Part shown: piece by piece, positions 32,175 to 43,600 of the stretch
Numbering within the stretch: the first letter of the stretch is position 1
Layout of the letters: the number at the start of each line of letters is the position of its first letter
NCBI RefSeq assembly: GCF_003255815.1
Contig: NC_037668.1
Span: 66,647,196-66,711,195, forward strand
From: Theropithecus gelada
Lineage: Eukaryota > Chordata > Mammalia > Primates > Cercopithecidae
Reading direction: 5' to 3'
DNA: 64,000 nt
The notes under the pieces: model-generated
What the model saw: only the letters and a program-made list of their open reading frames with translations
Told to the model about the DNA's origin: nothing
Databases searched by the model: none
Made by a program: the position numbers and the translations under genes

Positions 32175-32459
32175 ACTAGGTTGCTTTTTATGTCCTTGGC
32201 TTTCATTAGACATAACAAAAAGTATCCATGTCAATTTTGCTTTAGCATTTGTTGTTAAAATCTTCTTGATTGCTTTATTAAATCATTAACTGTTTCCTAA
32301 TAAAATCACATGAGAAACTACCTTTAGAATTTGGTTATACAGGAAAAAAAAATCTGTGATGTCTCCTATGATTAATTCATTCCTTTCAGATAACAAAATA
32401 AATTCAACATGTACTGTGTTTTCATTTTTACCCTAGCATCCAGGAAACTCAGAACTACA

Positions 32460-32845
32460 TTCTTCCTTCCTTCCTCCCTCCCTCCCTCCCTTCCTCTCTC
32501 TCTCTCCTTCCCTCCCTCTCTTTTTCTCTCTTTCTCTCCCTCCCTCTCTCTCTCTTTCTTTCTTTTTCTTTTTTGAGACAGGGTCTCACTCTGTCTCCCA
32601 GGCTGGAGCGCAGTGGCACAATCTCAAGGTGGCGAGTCCAAGCAATTCTCCCACCTCAAACTCCCCAGTGGCTGAGATTAAAAGTGTGCACCACTACGCC
32701 TGCCTAGTTTTTGTATTTTTAGTAGAGACAGAGACAGGGTTTTACCATGTTGTCCAGACTGGTCTCGAACTCCTATCTTCAAGTGATCCACCCGCGTCAG
32801 CCTCCAAAGTGCTGAGATTACAGGCATGAGCCACCGCACCCAGCC
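32460..32845 (-). mobile_element. Alu with expanded pyrimidine tail
   Basis: Antisense Alu (about 32573-32845, with small deletions) whose T-tail has become a CT-rich tract at 32460-32570 (TTCC, CCCT and CT repeats). AGAACTACATT copies at 32450 and 32847 show that tract and Alu were one insertion. Confidence 0.92.
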
Positions 32846-32859
32846 AAGAACTACATTTC

Positions 32860-33950
32860 AAATTCAGTTACAGTCTTGTTTAAAACTATGATGATTGTGA
32901 TCTCCTTTTTCTCTGGCCCTAATATTCTATTTCTAGTTTTCTAGCCTATTGTAAAGTCCCTTTATGCTCTTTTGGACAAGAGAGGAGATAAAATTAACAT
33001 TTGGTATGCTGATTTTAGAATTATTTCTGCAGTTTTACAAAGATAAATGCAAAAATACATGTCCTATGTTATGATATTTAAAGAATGTGTAGAGGTTACT
33101 CCGGGCACATTGCCTATGGGGTAGCCCTGTTCACAAGGAGCAGGGGGAAAAAAAAAAAAAAGAATTTGTAGTAACTGAAGATGATCCAGAGGAAAGCAAC
33201 GGAAAAAGAACAATGAATGGGGACTGGGATAGTATGCCCATATTCTCCAACTCAAATATTGTGGCACATTGATGTAGCATATGGGCTAATAGAAGTGAAT
33301 ATCTGAAATTCGGACTGTCCTGAAAAATCCTGGAGATATGTTGAAGACAGATCCCAGGAGTCATGGTCATTATTCAGCATATACAAGAAGTTACAGAAAG
33401 GCTTCATCCTTTCTTTGGATCACAGATTCCTTTGATGATCTGTTGAAAACATCGGAACTGCTCCCCAGAAAAATACAGAAGCGTAGAGTTTCAGAAAGCA
33501 GAACCCTCCTGTTACCTATTTATTTTTCCAGAATATCAAAAGCACTTTACAGTTGGTATTGCTGTAAAGAATTCAGAAAGACGAGGAAGAACCTGAGCTG
33601 CCAAGTCAGATGGGAAGAATGGCAAATCAGCTACTAGCTGAAGTTCTTAACACTCTGAAGCCATTCTAACACGGTTTAAGCCAGTGGGTGCTTTTTGTGT
33701 ATTCTCAACTTTTTAAAGTAACATATCCCTTCGGTGAGGTGCTTAAGGTATGGGTCAGCTATCTCAAAAATACTCCCACAAACACCCCCACCCTCGCTCC
33801 CACCCCACAAATCTGCAAATAATTTCATGGGGTTCATGGACTTGCTAAAGCCCATCCTCCAATACTCGTTTCTGTTTAAGTGCAGACTTCCCAGGACTCA
33901 GCGGAATGCCCTTGATGACCTTTAACAATCACCCTTTTATCATGGGGACG
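32860..33950. other. Upstream flank of AKIRIN1, no gene seen
   Basis: Mostly unique sequence with one A15 run (33148). No CpG enrichment until about 33950. Short open frames (33131-33370 minus, 33338-33637 plus) lack codon structure or a recognisable family. Confidence 0.5.
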
Positions 33951-34288
33951 AGAGCGGCCTAGAACGTTGTTTTTGGAGTCACCAGACCCCCATGGCCCCT
34001 CACCAGACCCCTTCAAGCTCTCCCCTCCCCCACGCCCGCGCAGCGCAGGTGCGAAAACCTTAGGGGCCACCCGGGCGCTACAGCCCCAAAGCGGGGGGGG
34101 GATGGGACCCTGGGAGGGGCGGGGGTGGGGGTGGGGGCCTTCCCGGTGTTGCTTGGTGACCACGCTCTCCGCCCAGACCGTTCCATTTCTTCAACAGGGG
34201 GTGCCCCGGGCCGGGCCGGCGCTGACCAGCCTCGCAGAGCCACCCTCTTCCGGCCTGCCCCCCTCTGTCGGGCGATGGCGTGCGCCCG

Positions 34289-34296
34289 TGACGTCA
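34289..34296 (+). promoter_or_regulatory. AKIRIN1: Consensus CRE (TGACGTCA)
   Basis: A perfect palindromic cAMP response element, 139 bases before the start codon and in the CpG island. A GC-box-like GGCGGGGCC follows at 34302-34310, and an inverted CCAAT (ATTGG) lies near 34339. The close grouping supports a core-proximal promoter; CREB/ATF occupancy is inferred. Confidence 0.75.
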
Positions 34297-34339
34297 CAGA
34301 AGGCGGGGCCAGCGCCGCTGCCGGGTGCTGGAGGCGCCA

Positions 34340-34434
34340 TTGGAGCCGGCTTGGCTGGCGAGCCCCGCTGAGGAGCCGGAGCTTGGGCCGCAGTTACCGC
34401 CGCGTCCGCTCCCGGTTCCTGGTCCCTCAGCAGC
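34340..34434 (+). other. AKIRIN1: AKIRIN1 5' UTR (approximate)
   Basis: GC-rich leader immediately upstream of the start codon, with no upstream ATG in about 90 bases. The exact transcription start cannot be set from sequence; 34330-34380 is a reasonable zone, downstream of the CRE and GC box. Confidence 0.5.
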
Positions 34435-34657
34435 ATGGCGTGCGGGGCGACGCTGAAGCGGCCCATGGAGTTCGAGGCGGCGCTGCTGAGCCCCGGCTCC
34501 CCGAAGCGGCGGCGCTGCGCCCCTCTGCCCGGCCCCACTCCGGGCCTCAGGCCCCCGGACGCCGAGCCGCCGCCGCCGCCGTTTCAGACGCAGACCCCAC
34601 CGCAGAGTCTGCAGCAGCCCGCCCCGCCCGGCAGCGAGCGGCGCCTTCCAACTCCGG
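34435..34657 (+). CDS. AKIRIN1: AKIRIN1 exon 1, coding part
   Basis: Encodes residues 1-74 plus the first base of codon 75. ATG is in good context (CAGCATGGCG). It contains the nuclear localisation signal and the proline-rich region, including a (CCG)5 run. The donor is CCGG|GTAACC. Confidence 0.96.
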
Positions 34658-37600
34658 GTAACCTGCGCTGCTGCGGGCTTGGCAGGAAGCCAGGCCCAGG
34701 CATTTTTTTGGGGGCGTTGGGGGAGGGTTGGGAATACCAGGCCAGTTTACCCAGGGACCCCTTCTTTGCCTTGAGAAAAGGGAACTGGGATGCCGCTGGG
34801 TCTGGTTGCTTCCGGGGATGGGAGGCATCCGGGAGGGGTTGTGGGGCCACAGGGTCGGTTTTCGGTTTTCTGGAGCAGGAGAGCCTGGAGGGGTGGACAC
34901 CAAAGAGGAAGATGGGAATATCTCTGGCCGCTCAGGGCCCTCCTTGTCGCTGAAGCCCCTCCTGCCTCCGCTGGCCGGGTCTACACCGAGCCATCCTGCA
35001 GATCCACTGGGCCATGGAGAATTGGATTCTGCTCACGAACCTGGCCTAGAGGGCGGGGGTGGGTTGGGGGCGGGTTACCGGGAAGGGGCGCGAGTGCGTG
35101 CTGTTTAGCGCTGTACTGTGTAGCTTGTAGGGAGACATGATTTCCAGAAGTCTTTAGGGACTCAGAGGCCGCCGGAAGAGTCACGGAATCCAATTTCAAC
35201 CTGATCATTTCTAAGGGACTGGCCACGTTCTTTTATTATGTGGCTATTGCCTTGCACCATATATGGCTTGAAATCGGTAGATCATTAGTTAGAATTTGAG
35301 AATCCTACGACGTACGGAGGTTCTACAGAACTAAGAATGTAACTGTCCTTAACAGGGACTCTCCAGTAATGCATTCCACTTTGTCCAAGGAAAAGGAAGG
35401 ACTGGCATTACAGTAGACACCTCATAGCGCAGGAGTAGAGGGGAGGGTGCTTCAGCATTAATATTCTGCGATTTTAAAGGACTTCCGGAAATGAGGGGGA
35501 CGTCTCAATAATGGATTAGGGCAAGTCGTTTTTTTGTGTCTTCTTCTATTCCTCAAGCTTAAGCAAAACCTTAGGCTCACCCTAAAATCATCCTTTCTTC
35601 ACCCCTTTTCAGTAGCAGTGCCTTCAGGTTTCATTTCCTCCTTTCTCTGCATATCGATCCGCAATGCAAATTGCAGGCCTTCTGCCTCACGCCAAGATTC
35701 CTGCACCCCGCTAAAGCTCTCCCAGACTTCATATCCTTAAGTCGAGTTCACTTTTTTATTCTAGAATTCCAAGTACTTATGCACTGTGACCATATCTTAC
35801 CTAGTCAGTCTCTTACGCATTTTTTTCAAACTGTGCCTCTGCTCTTTCCTCCAGACCCACCGGTCTGTGCCCTTATCATGTTTTTCCCTTCTGTTTGCTA
35901 ATCCCAAAAGAGTAATTACTTCGTCTCTTATCCATTACCTGACTAACCTGCCCATAAAAACGCTGTTCTACTTTAAATTCCCTGGCCATTCATTGTTGTA
36001 TAACCTTATGTACAGAATGAGATAATGTTTGCGAAAGTCCATTTTAAAGAACCCTCAAAGACAGGCGCCACAGATGGCCACTTGCAGGGATGTTTTGTTC
36101 TTCCTTGGCTCCTGCAGATACCTAAAGATAGTCCATAATCTTTTTGGGTCTCACTTCTGCAAATTGGAGTTAATATTTGCCCTATCTTTTGTTGAAGAAC
36201 CCTCAAGATAGTTGCAGAAAATATTTTGAAAAGTATAAAGTGATGGGTTTAATGTAAATGTTTTATTTTTTCAATACTACCCTCTAGACTAACTCGGTTG
36301 TAGTTCACATTACAGTAGCTGCTTCGTAAGTGATTTTTGGGCCAGGCGAGGTGGCTTACGCCTGTAATCCCAGCACTTTGGGAGGCCATGGCGGGTGACA
36401 TCCTGGCCAACATGGTGAAACCCCGTTTCTACTAAAAATAGCCGGTCGTGGTGGCGGGCGCCGTCCCAGCTACGCAGGAGGCTGAGGCAAGAGATCACTC
36501 AAACTCGGCGGGCGGAGGTTGCATTGAGCCAAGCTCATGCCACTGCACTCCAGCCTGGCGACAGAGCGAGACTCCATCTTAAAAAAAGTGGTTTTTGTTG
36601 TGGGGGGAGTGGTGGCGTGGGCCTGTAATCCCAGCTACTAGGGAAGCTGAGGCAGGAGAATCCTTTGAACTCGGGAGGCAGAGGTTGCTGTGAGCGGAGA
36701 TCACACTATTGCACTCCAGCCTTGGGCAACAAGAGCAAAACTCCATCTCAAAAAAAAAAAGTGGGCAGGGTGTGGTGGCTCACACTTGCAATCCCTGCAC
36801 TTTGGGAGGCTAAGGCAGGCGGATTGCTTGAGCCCAGGAGTTCCAGACAAGTCTATGCAACATAATGAGACCTTGTTTCCACAAAAGAATTCTAAGGCCG
36901 GGCACAGTGGCTCACTCCTGTAATCCCAGCACTTTGGGAGGCAGAGGCAGGCGGATTACTTGAGGTCGGGAGTCTGAGACCACCCTGACCAACATGGAGA
37001 AATCCCGGCTCTACTAAAAATACAAAATTAGCCGGGAGTGGTGGTGCATGCCTGTAATCCCAGCTACTTGGAAGGTTGAGGCAGGAGACTCCTTTGAACC
37101 TGGGAGGCGGAGATTGTGGTGAGCCGAGATGGCGCCATTGCACTCCAGCCTGGGCAACAAGAGCAAAACTCCATCTCAAAAATAAAACAACTCAAAAATT
37201 AGCTGGGTAATTTTTCTGGAATCCAAAATGCTGCAAAGTCTGAACTGTTCCAAAAACTGAGTGTCAATATGACACTTAAAGGAAATACTTATTCATTGGA
37301 GTTTTTCTGATTTGGGGTAAGGGATGTTCAATTGGTAAGTATAATGGAACTATTCCGCAATCCAAAACTTCTGTCTCAGGCATGTTGGATGAGGGATGCT
37401 CAATCTGTATGGTACTTTTTGTGGAAAGGTCCTGTAGAACTAAGGCTTTTATTGCTTAAATCTTTATTGAGTGGTAGGTGGATTCCAGGCATGGAGGAAG
37501 GGGTTGCTGACCACAGTAGCGTTTTAGCTGAGTCTTTTTTTTTTTTTTTTGAGACAGAGTCACTCTGTTGCCCAGGCTCTGTTACCCAGGCTGGAGTGTA

Positions 37601-40600
37601 GTGGCGCAATCTCGGCTCACTGCCACCCCCGTTGCCTGTGTTAAAGCGATTCTCCTGCCTCAGCCTCCCCAGTAGCTGGGATTACAGGCATGCGTCACCA
37701 CGCTTGGCTAATTTTTTTTTTTTTTTTGAGATGGCATTTCATTCTTGTTTCCCAGACTGGAGTGCAGTAGTGTGATCTCGGCTCACTGCAACCTCCACCT
37801 CCCAGGTTCAAGCGATTCTTCTGCCTCAACCTCCCAAATCGCTGGGATTAGAGGAGCATACCACCATGCCCAGCTAATTTTTGTATTTTTAATAGAAATG
37901 GGGTTTCATCATATTGGTCAGGCTGGTCTCAAACACCTGACCTCAGGTGATCTGCCCGCCTCAGCCTCCCAAAGTCCTGGGGTTACAGGCATGAGCCACT
38001 GCACCCAGCCTGCTAATTTTTGTATTTTTAATCGAGACAGGGTTTCACTATGTTGGCCAAGCTGGTCTCGAATTCCTGACCTCAAGTGATCTGCCCACCT
38101 CGGGCTCCCAAAGTGCTGGGATTACAGGCGTGGGCCACGGCGCCCGGCTAGCTGAGTCTTGATAAAGTTTGAGCAATAGTCCCATTTCGAGCACAGGGAA
38201 ACTGTGAGAGCAAAGTCCAAAAACTCCACAATTTAAGGAAAGAATAATGTAAATGAATTGTAGTGGAATCCAGATGGAACCAGGAAAATAAATTGAGGCC
38301 AGATCTTGGAAAGTGTTGACTGCCATGTTCAAGAGTTTGATTTTTGGTTTGCAGCAGGTAGGAATACTGTAGAGTGTGGAGGATGGGCTTAGACCTGAAA
38401 GAATCTGGCAGCACCATCTCAAGTAATGGAGGCAAGGATTAAAATTATCCACTGTTAAAATGAAATTTGGGTTTTTCTTTTAAAAAAAAATTTTGTGTTT
38501 TATATGGCCTTCAGAAGAAAATCATATCTACTTTCTTATTTTTCTCCCATGGATACCGTGTTTAGATTTCTGGACTTCTTAGTCCTACCACCCTCAAAAT
38601 AGTATCTTTCCATTTGTTAACATTGCCATACAGGAGGCAGAGGTTTATCAAAGACCTTCTGTTCTCTTGAGCATTTTCCTCTTACTTGTCCTTTCTTGTT
38701 TCAAGTATTTCTAGTTCTTATCCTTGTATTGGCTCTGGCTTGAGGAATAAGACATTTTAAAATGAAGCGGGCAGCGGTGGCTCTCGCCTGTATTCCCAGC
38801 ACTTTGGGAGGCTGAGGCGGGTGGATCAGCTGAGATCAGGAGTTTGAGACCAGTCTGGCCAACATGGCGAAACCCTGTCTCTACTAAAAATACAAAAATT
38901 TAGCTGGGTATGGTGGCGGGTACCTGTAATCTCAACTACTCTGGAGGCTGAGGCAGGAGAATCACTTGAACCTGGGAGGTAGAGGTTGCAGTGAGCTGAG
39001 ATTGTGCTATTTGCACTACAGCCTGAACAACAGAGTAAGACTCTCTCAAAAAATAAAATGAAGTGAAAACTTAATAAATTCAGGAATCTAAAATATGAGC
39101 TTCATAGCACTGTCTTCCTCTTCCTTTTTTTTTTTTTTTGAGGCAGAGTCTTACTCTGTCATCCAGACTGGAGTCCAAAAGCGTGATCTCAGCTCGCTGC
39201 AACCTCCGCCTCCCGGGTTGAAGCAATTCTCCTGCCTCAGCCTCCCAAGTAGCTGGGATTACAGGTGCATGCCAGCATGCCCAGCTAATTTTTGTGTTTT
39301 TAGTAGAGACAATTTTGCCATGTTGGCCAGGCTGGTCTCTAACTCCTGATCTTAGGTGATCCGCCTGCCTAGGCCTCCCAAAGGGCTGGGATTACAGGCG
39401 TGAGCCACCATGCGCAGCCTTTTTTTTTTTTTTTTTTTTTTTTTGATACTGGGTCTTGTTATGTTGCCCAGGCTGGCCTCAAGTGATCCTCCCATCTAGG
39501 CCTTCCAAAGTGCTAGATTGCAGGCTTGAGCCACTGCACTCTTTTTGTTTGTTTGTTTGTTTGTTTGTTTTTTGAGACAGAGTCTCATTGTGTTTCCCAG
39601 GGTGGAGTGCAGTGGCGCAATCTCTGCTCAATGCAACCTCCGCCTCCCGGGTTCAAGTAATTCTCCTGCCTCAGCTTCCTGAGTAGCTGGGACTACAGGC
39701 ACCCGCCACCACGCCCGGCTAATTTTTTGTATTTTTAGTAGAGACAGTGTTTTACCATGTTAGCCAAGATAGTGTCGATCTCATGACCTCGTGATCTGCC
39801 TGCCTCAGCCTCCCAAAGTGCTGGGATTACAGGCGTGAGCCACCATACCCAGCCGGCCCATAGCACTCTTAAAGCATCTCCTACATTGTTCCAGTATTTA
39901 GGCTGAACAATTCCAGTATTTAGGCTGAACATTGTTCCAGTATTTAGGGAGTGTGACTATGTGTGGAACCACTTGAATTCATGTCAGTTCCTGGACTGTA
40001 CTGTCACTTGTTATGACATTATTGTTATCTTTGGTTTTTATTTTTATCACCTTATCAGGTAGGTATTTGATGTTTATATTGAAGAAGTAAAGATCTTGAA
40101 TAACTTCTCAAGGTTATAGTCACACAGCTAGTAAGAAGCAAAGTGGCATTGTTAATACCTCCTTTAAAAAAAAGGTGGTTATATAGCAAAGTATACACTA
40201 GAATAATTTGAGTTGTTTGAGATGGGTACAGTTATCTATTTTTTTTAAATTAGTAGGTACAAACAAAGAACTTGAAAACCACATCCTTTCAGATTCTTTG
40301 TTGTTTCTAGGAGTGTATTTCAAGGTGGTTAGTAATTTGTGTTTCCTGGGCTCCCTTTAATAGTGTTAGCAAATTTGCTTTGTGATTACCTTGACTTAGA
40401 ATCTCCCCACACACTGCGTTGCCTCTTAGGATCAGAAAATTATTTTCTAAGCCCTGGCCATCACTTCTAGACATTAAATCTCAGTTATTTCCTTGGTCAG
40501 TGTCCACACTGCAAACATAATGGTTTCTGCTGCCCTCTTTCCCAAAGTTTGTTTTGATTTGTTTTTTAGATAAATCATCCAGGCTCCCCTGTGGTTTTTT

Positions 40601-43600
40601 GTTGAGATGAGATTTTGCTGTGTTGTTCAGGCTAGTCTCCTGGGCTCAAGGGATCCTCCCGCCTCAGCCTGCAGAGTAGCTGGGATTACACCCAGCTTTG
40701 GAGCCACCACTTCCAGTTCCAAAGATGCTTTTTTAAAGTCCCATACGGGACAAGAGCTTCCTTGTTAGAAGGCCTTGGGCAGTATGAGACTCACCCCTTA
40801 ATACCCTAGTTTGTGAAACTGTAAAATTTAAAGGAGATTAAAAAATAGTCCCTGTTAGGTAAACAGAGGTTTCTTTTACTGTAGATTGTACTAGTTAACC
40901 ATCCAGCTAACTGCAGATCTTGTGTTCACTGCCACAGGAGAACGAGTAAAGGGAACTCTGGCTGGTTTATGCCAAAGTAGCTGTTCTTTTATGCATTGTT
41001 GAAATAGTGGCAATAAGAACATACTGTCTTTGAAGACACTGGGGACTGCTTTGTACAGTATCAACATTTTGCTTGTTTATGTGGGGAGAGGGAAAGATTG
41101 AGACCTACATGCCAAAGGGAGTATCTGAAGTCTAGTCAGAAGATCTTTGTCTCTTCCCACTTCTGAAGAAAGTTTGAAGAAACGAGACAATAAAGTGAAA
41201 GCTCAAGTTTGTTTCTTTTTTGTTAGAGCAAATTTTTCAGAACATAAAACAAGAATATAGTCGTTATCAGAGGTGGAGACATTTAGAAGTTGTTCTTAAT
41301 CAGAGTGAAGCTTGTGCTTCGGAAAGTCAACCTCACTCCTCAGCACTCACAGCACCTAGCTCTCCAGGTAAGCCCGCTTTGATCTGCAAAATCCACGTAA
41401 GAGTTTGTAAATGGTGCTTATAATGATGAATCCAGAATTGGCCTCTAATGTAATACAGTTGCTAAAATGGGTATATTAATACTTAAAGATGTTTTTAAAA
41501 CTATACAGTCATGAAATTGGAAGAAACCTCACATTGATTTGATGTGCTTCCATCCACCCAATCAATGCAAGACTATCTTCCTGTGTAACTGCAATGTGTA
41601 ATGTTGTAGCCAGTATGTAATAAATAGCCACATACGGGCTATTTAATTTTAAACTAATTAAAATTAGATAAAATTTTGGCTGGGCGAGGTGGCTCATGCC
41701 TATAATCCTAGCACTTTGGGAGACTGAGGCAGGCGGATCTCCTGAGGGCAAGAGTTCAAGACCAGCCTGGCCAACATGGCAAAACCTCGTCTCTACTAAA
41801 AATACAAAAAAATTAGCCAGGCATGGTGGCTCGCACCTGTAATCCCAGCTACTCAGGAGGCTGAGGTTACAGTGAGCTGAGGTCACACCACTGTACTCCA
41901 GTCTGGGTGACAGAGTGAGTCTCTGTCTCAAAAAAAGAAAAAGTTTTTTTTTTCAGTAGTCACATTTCAGGTACTTGGTAGCCACATATGGTTGTTGTAT
42001 TGTACATACAATTACAAGATATTTCCATAATTGCAAAAAGCTCTGTTCAACAGGGACTGCTCATTATTGACAAGTGGTCAAAGAGGATGTGCTAAAAAAT
42101 AGAATCTCAAGGTTGGAGACGATCTTTATGGTCATGTAGTGACTCAGTTTTGCCTGCCATATTGCCTCTTGTTGGAGTTCAACAGCCCAGTGTTTGACCA
42201 TCTCCAGTGGTGGTGAAATCTGTCTCCTTTAACAGCAGAAGAGTCTATTTCCTCATAAAGTATTCTACTTAACAGTTCTAAAGGTTAAAAGTTACCTTGA
42301 TTAAAAATTGTCTCCTTACAAAATATGAACTGGGGTTTGGCTGGAATTAGGGTTAGGGGAGAATGAGATACTGCTTGATGGGTAAGGGGTTTTAGTTTTT
42401 GTAGTGATGGAAGTGTTCTGGAACTAGAAGTGGTGGTAGTAGCGCAACATTTTGATTATGCTAAATGCCACTGTCTTGTTTGCTTTAAAGTGATTGCTTC
42501 TATGTTATGTGACGTTTACCTTAACAAATTATTATTTTTTTAAATCCAGAGTTCCTGGCTCTGGAACTGCACCCTTTCTAATTGCTCTTGCACATACATG
42601 ATAAACCTGTCAGTGGTTACAACAAGCACTATTCTCTTGAGATTTCAGTAATATAATTTTAAAGTAATAGGATATGTTATGGTTAACAAAACAATTACAA
42701 ATAATGACTAGTGAGATGTTTTGGTTAAATTTTATTTGTAGAGAAAAAATATATCCTTTAGTTAGTTTAAGCAAACAGTTATTTGTTCCAGGGTGTTAAA
42801 TGGCTTACAGGCTAACAAATGGCCAAAGAAACAGATTTTAGCCTGAGCTTTGAAGAAAAACTCAGAACTGGGCTGCCCCCACCCCCGCCCCCCTGCTTTT
42901 TTTGTTTGTTTGTTTTTTGTTTTTTGAGATGGAATCTTTCTCTGTCGCCCAGGATGGAGAGCGGTGGCATGATCTCAGCTCGCTGGAACCTTCACCTCCT
43001 AGGTTCAAGCAATTCTGCTGTCTCAGCCTCCTGAGTAGCTGGGACTACAGGCGCCCACCAGCACGCCCGGCTATTTTTTGTATTTTTAGTAGACACGGGG
43101 TTTCACCATGTTGGCCAGGCTGGTCTCAAACTCCTGACCTCAAGTGATCCACCTGTCTTGGCCTCCAAAGTGCTGGAATTACAGGTGAGAGCCACCATGC
43201 CTGGCCAGGGCTGCTGCTTTTATCATGATCAGAAAGCCACTTGTGGGATCTGTTCACTTGCCAGCTCCAGAACCAGGCTAGTAGAAGCTTATCCCTGTGA
43301 CTTATCTCTGTACTGAATTCAAATCTTCTGTGAGTGAACCTGATTAGGACAACGTTTTTTTCTTTTTTCTTTTTTTTGAGACAGAGTTTCACTCTTGTTA
43401 CCAGTTTGGAGTGCAGTGGTGTGATCTCAGCTCACTGCAACCTCTGCCTCTCAGGTTCAAGCGATTCTCCTATCTCAGCCTCCCGAGTAGCTGGGATTAC
43501 AGGTGCCCGCCACCTTGCCCAGCTAATTTTTTGGTATTTTTAGTAGAGATGGGGGTTTCTTCATGTTGGTCAGGCTGGTCTCGAACTCCTGACCTCAGGT

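Larger units (their letters stand above)
33950..35110. promoter_or_regulatory. AKIRIN1: CpG island over the AKIRIN1 promoter and exon 1
   Basis: G+C content and CpG density rise sharply from about 33950, peak between about 34200 and 34670, and fade by about 35110. The island covers the promoter, exon 1 and the first part of intron 1. No TATA box lies at a plausible distance from the start codon, which fits a broad housekeeping-type promoter. A G-rich run at 34090-34135 is the main low-complexity part. Confidence 0.85.

Noticed and set aside
1..33950. Exons of RHBDL2, the expected upstream neighbour
   Set aside because: No rhomboid-protease-like peptide is seen. The remembered human distance puts its 5' end just outside the window.
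34125..34661. Long overlapping open frames on both strands across the AKIRIN1 CpG island (also 33967-34371, 34191-34538, 34547-34903)
   Set aside because: High G+C removes stop codons. Only the frame starting at 34435 has the akirin sequence and correct exon structure.
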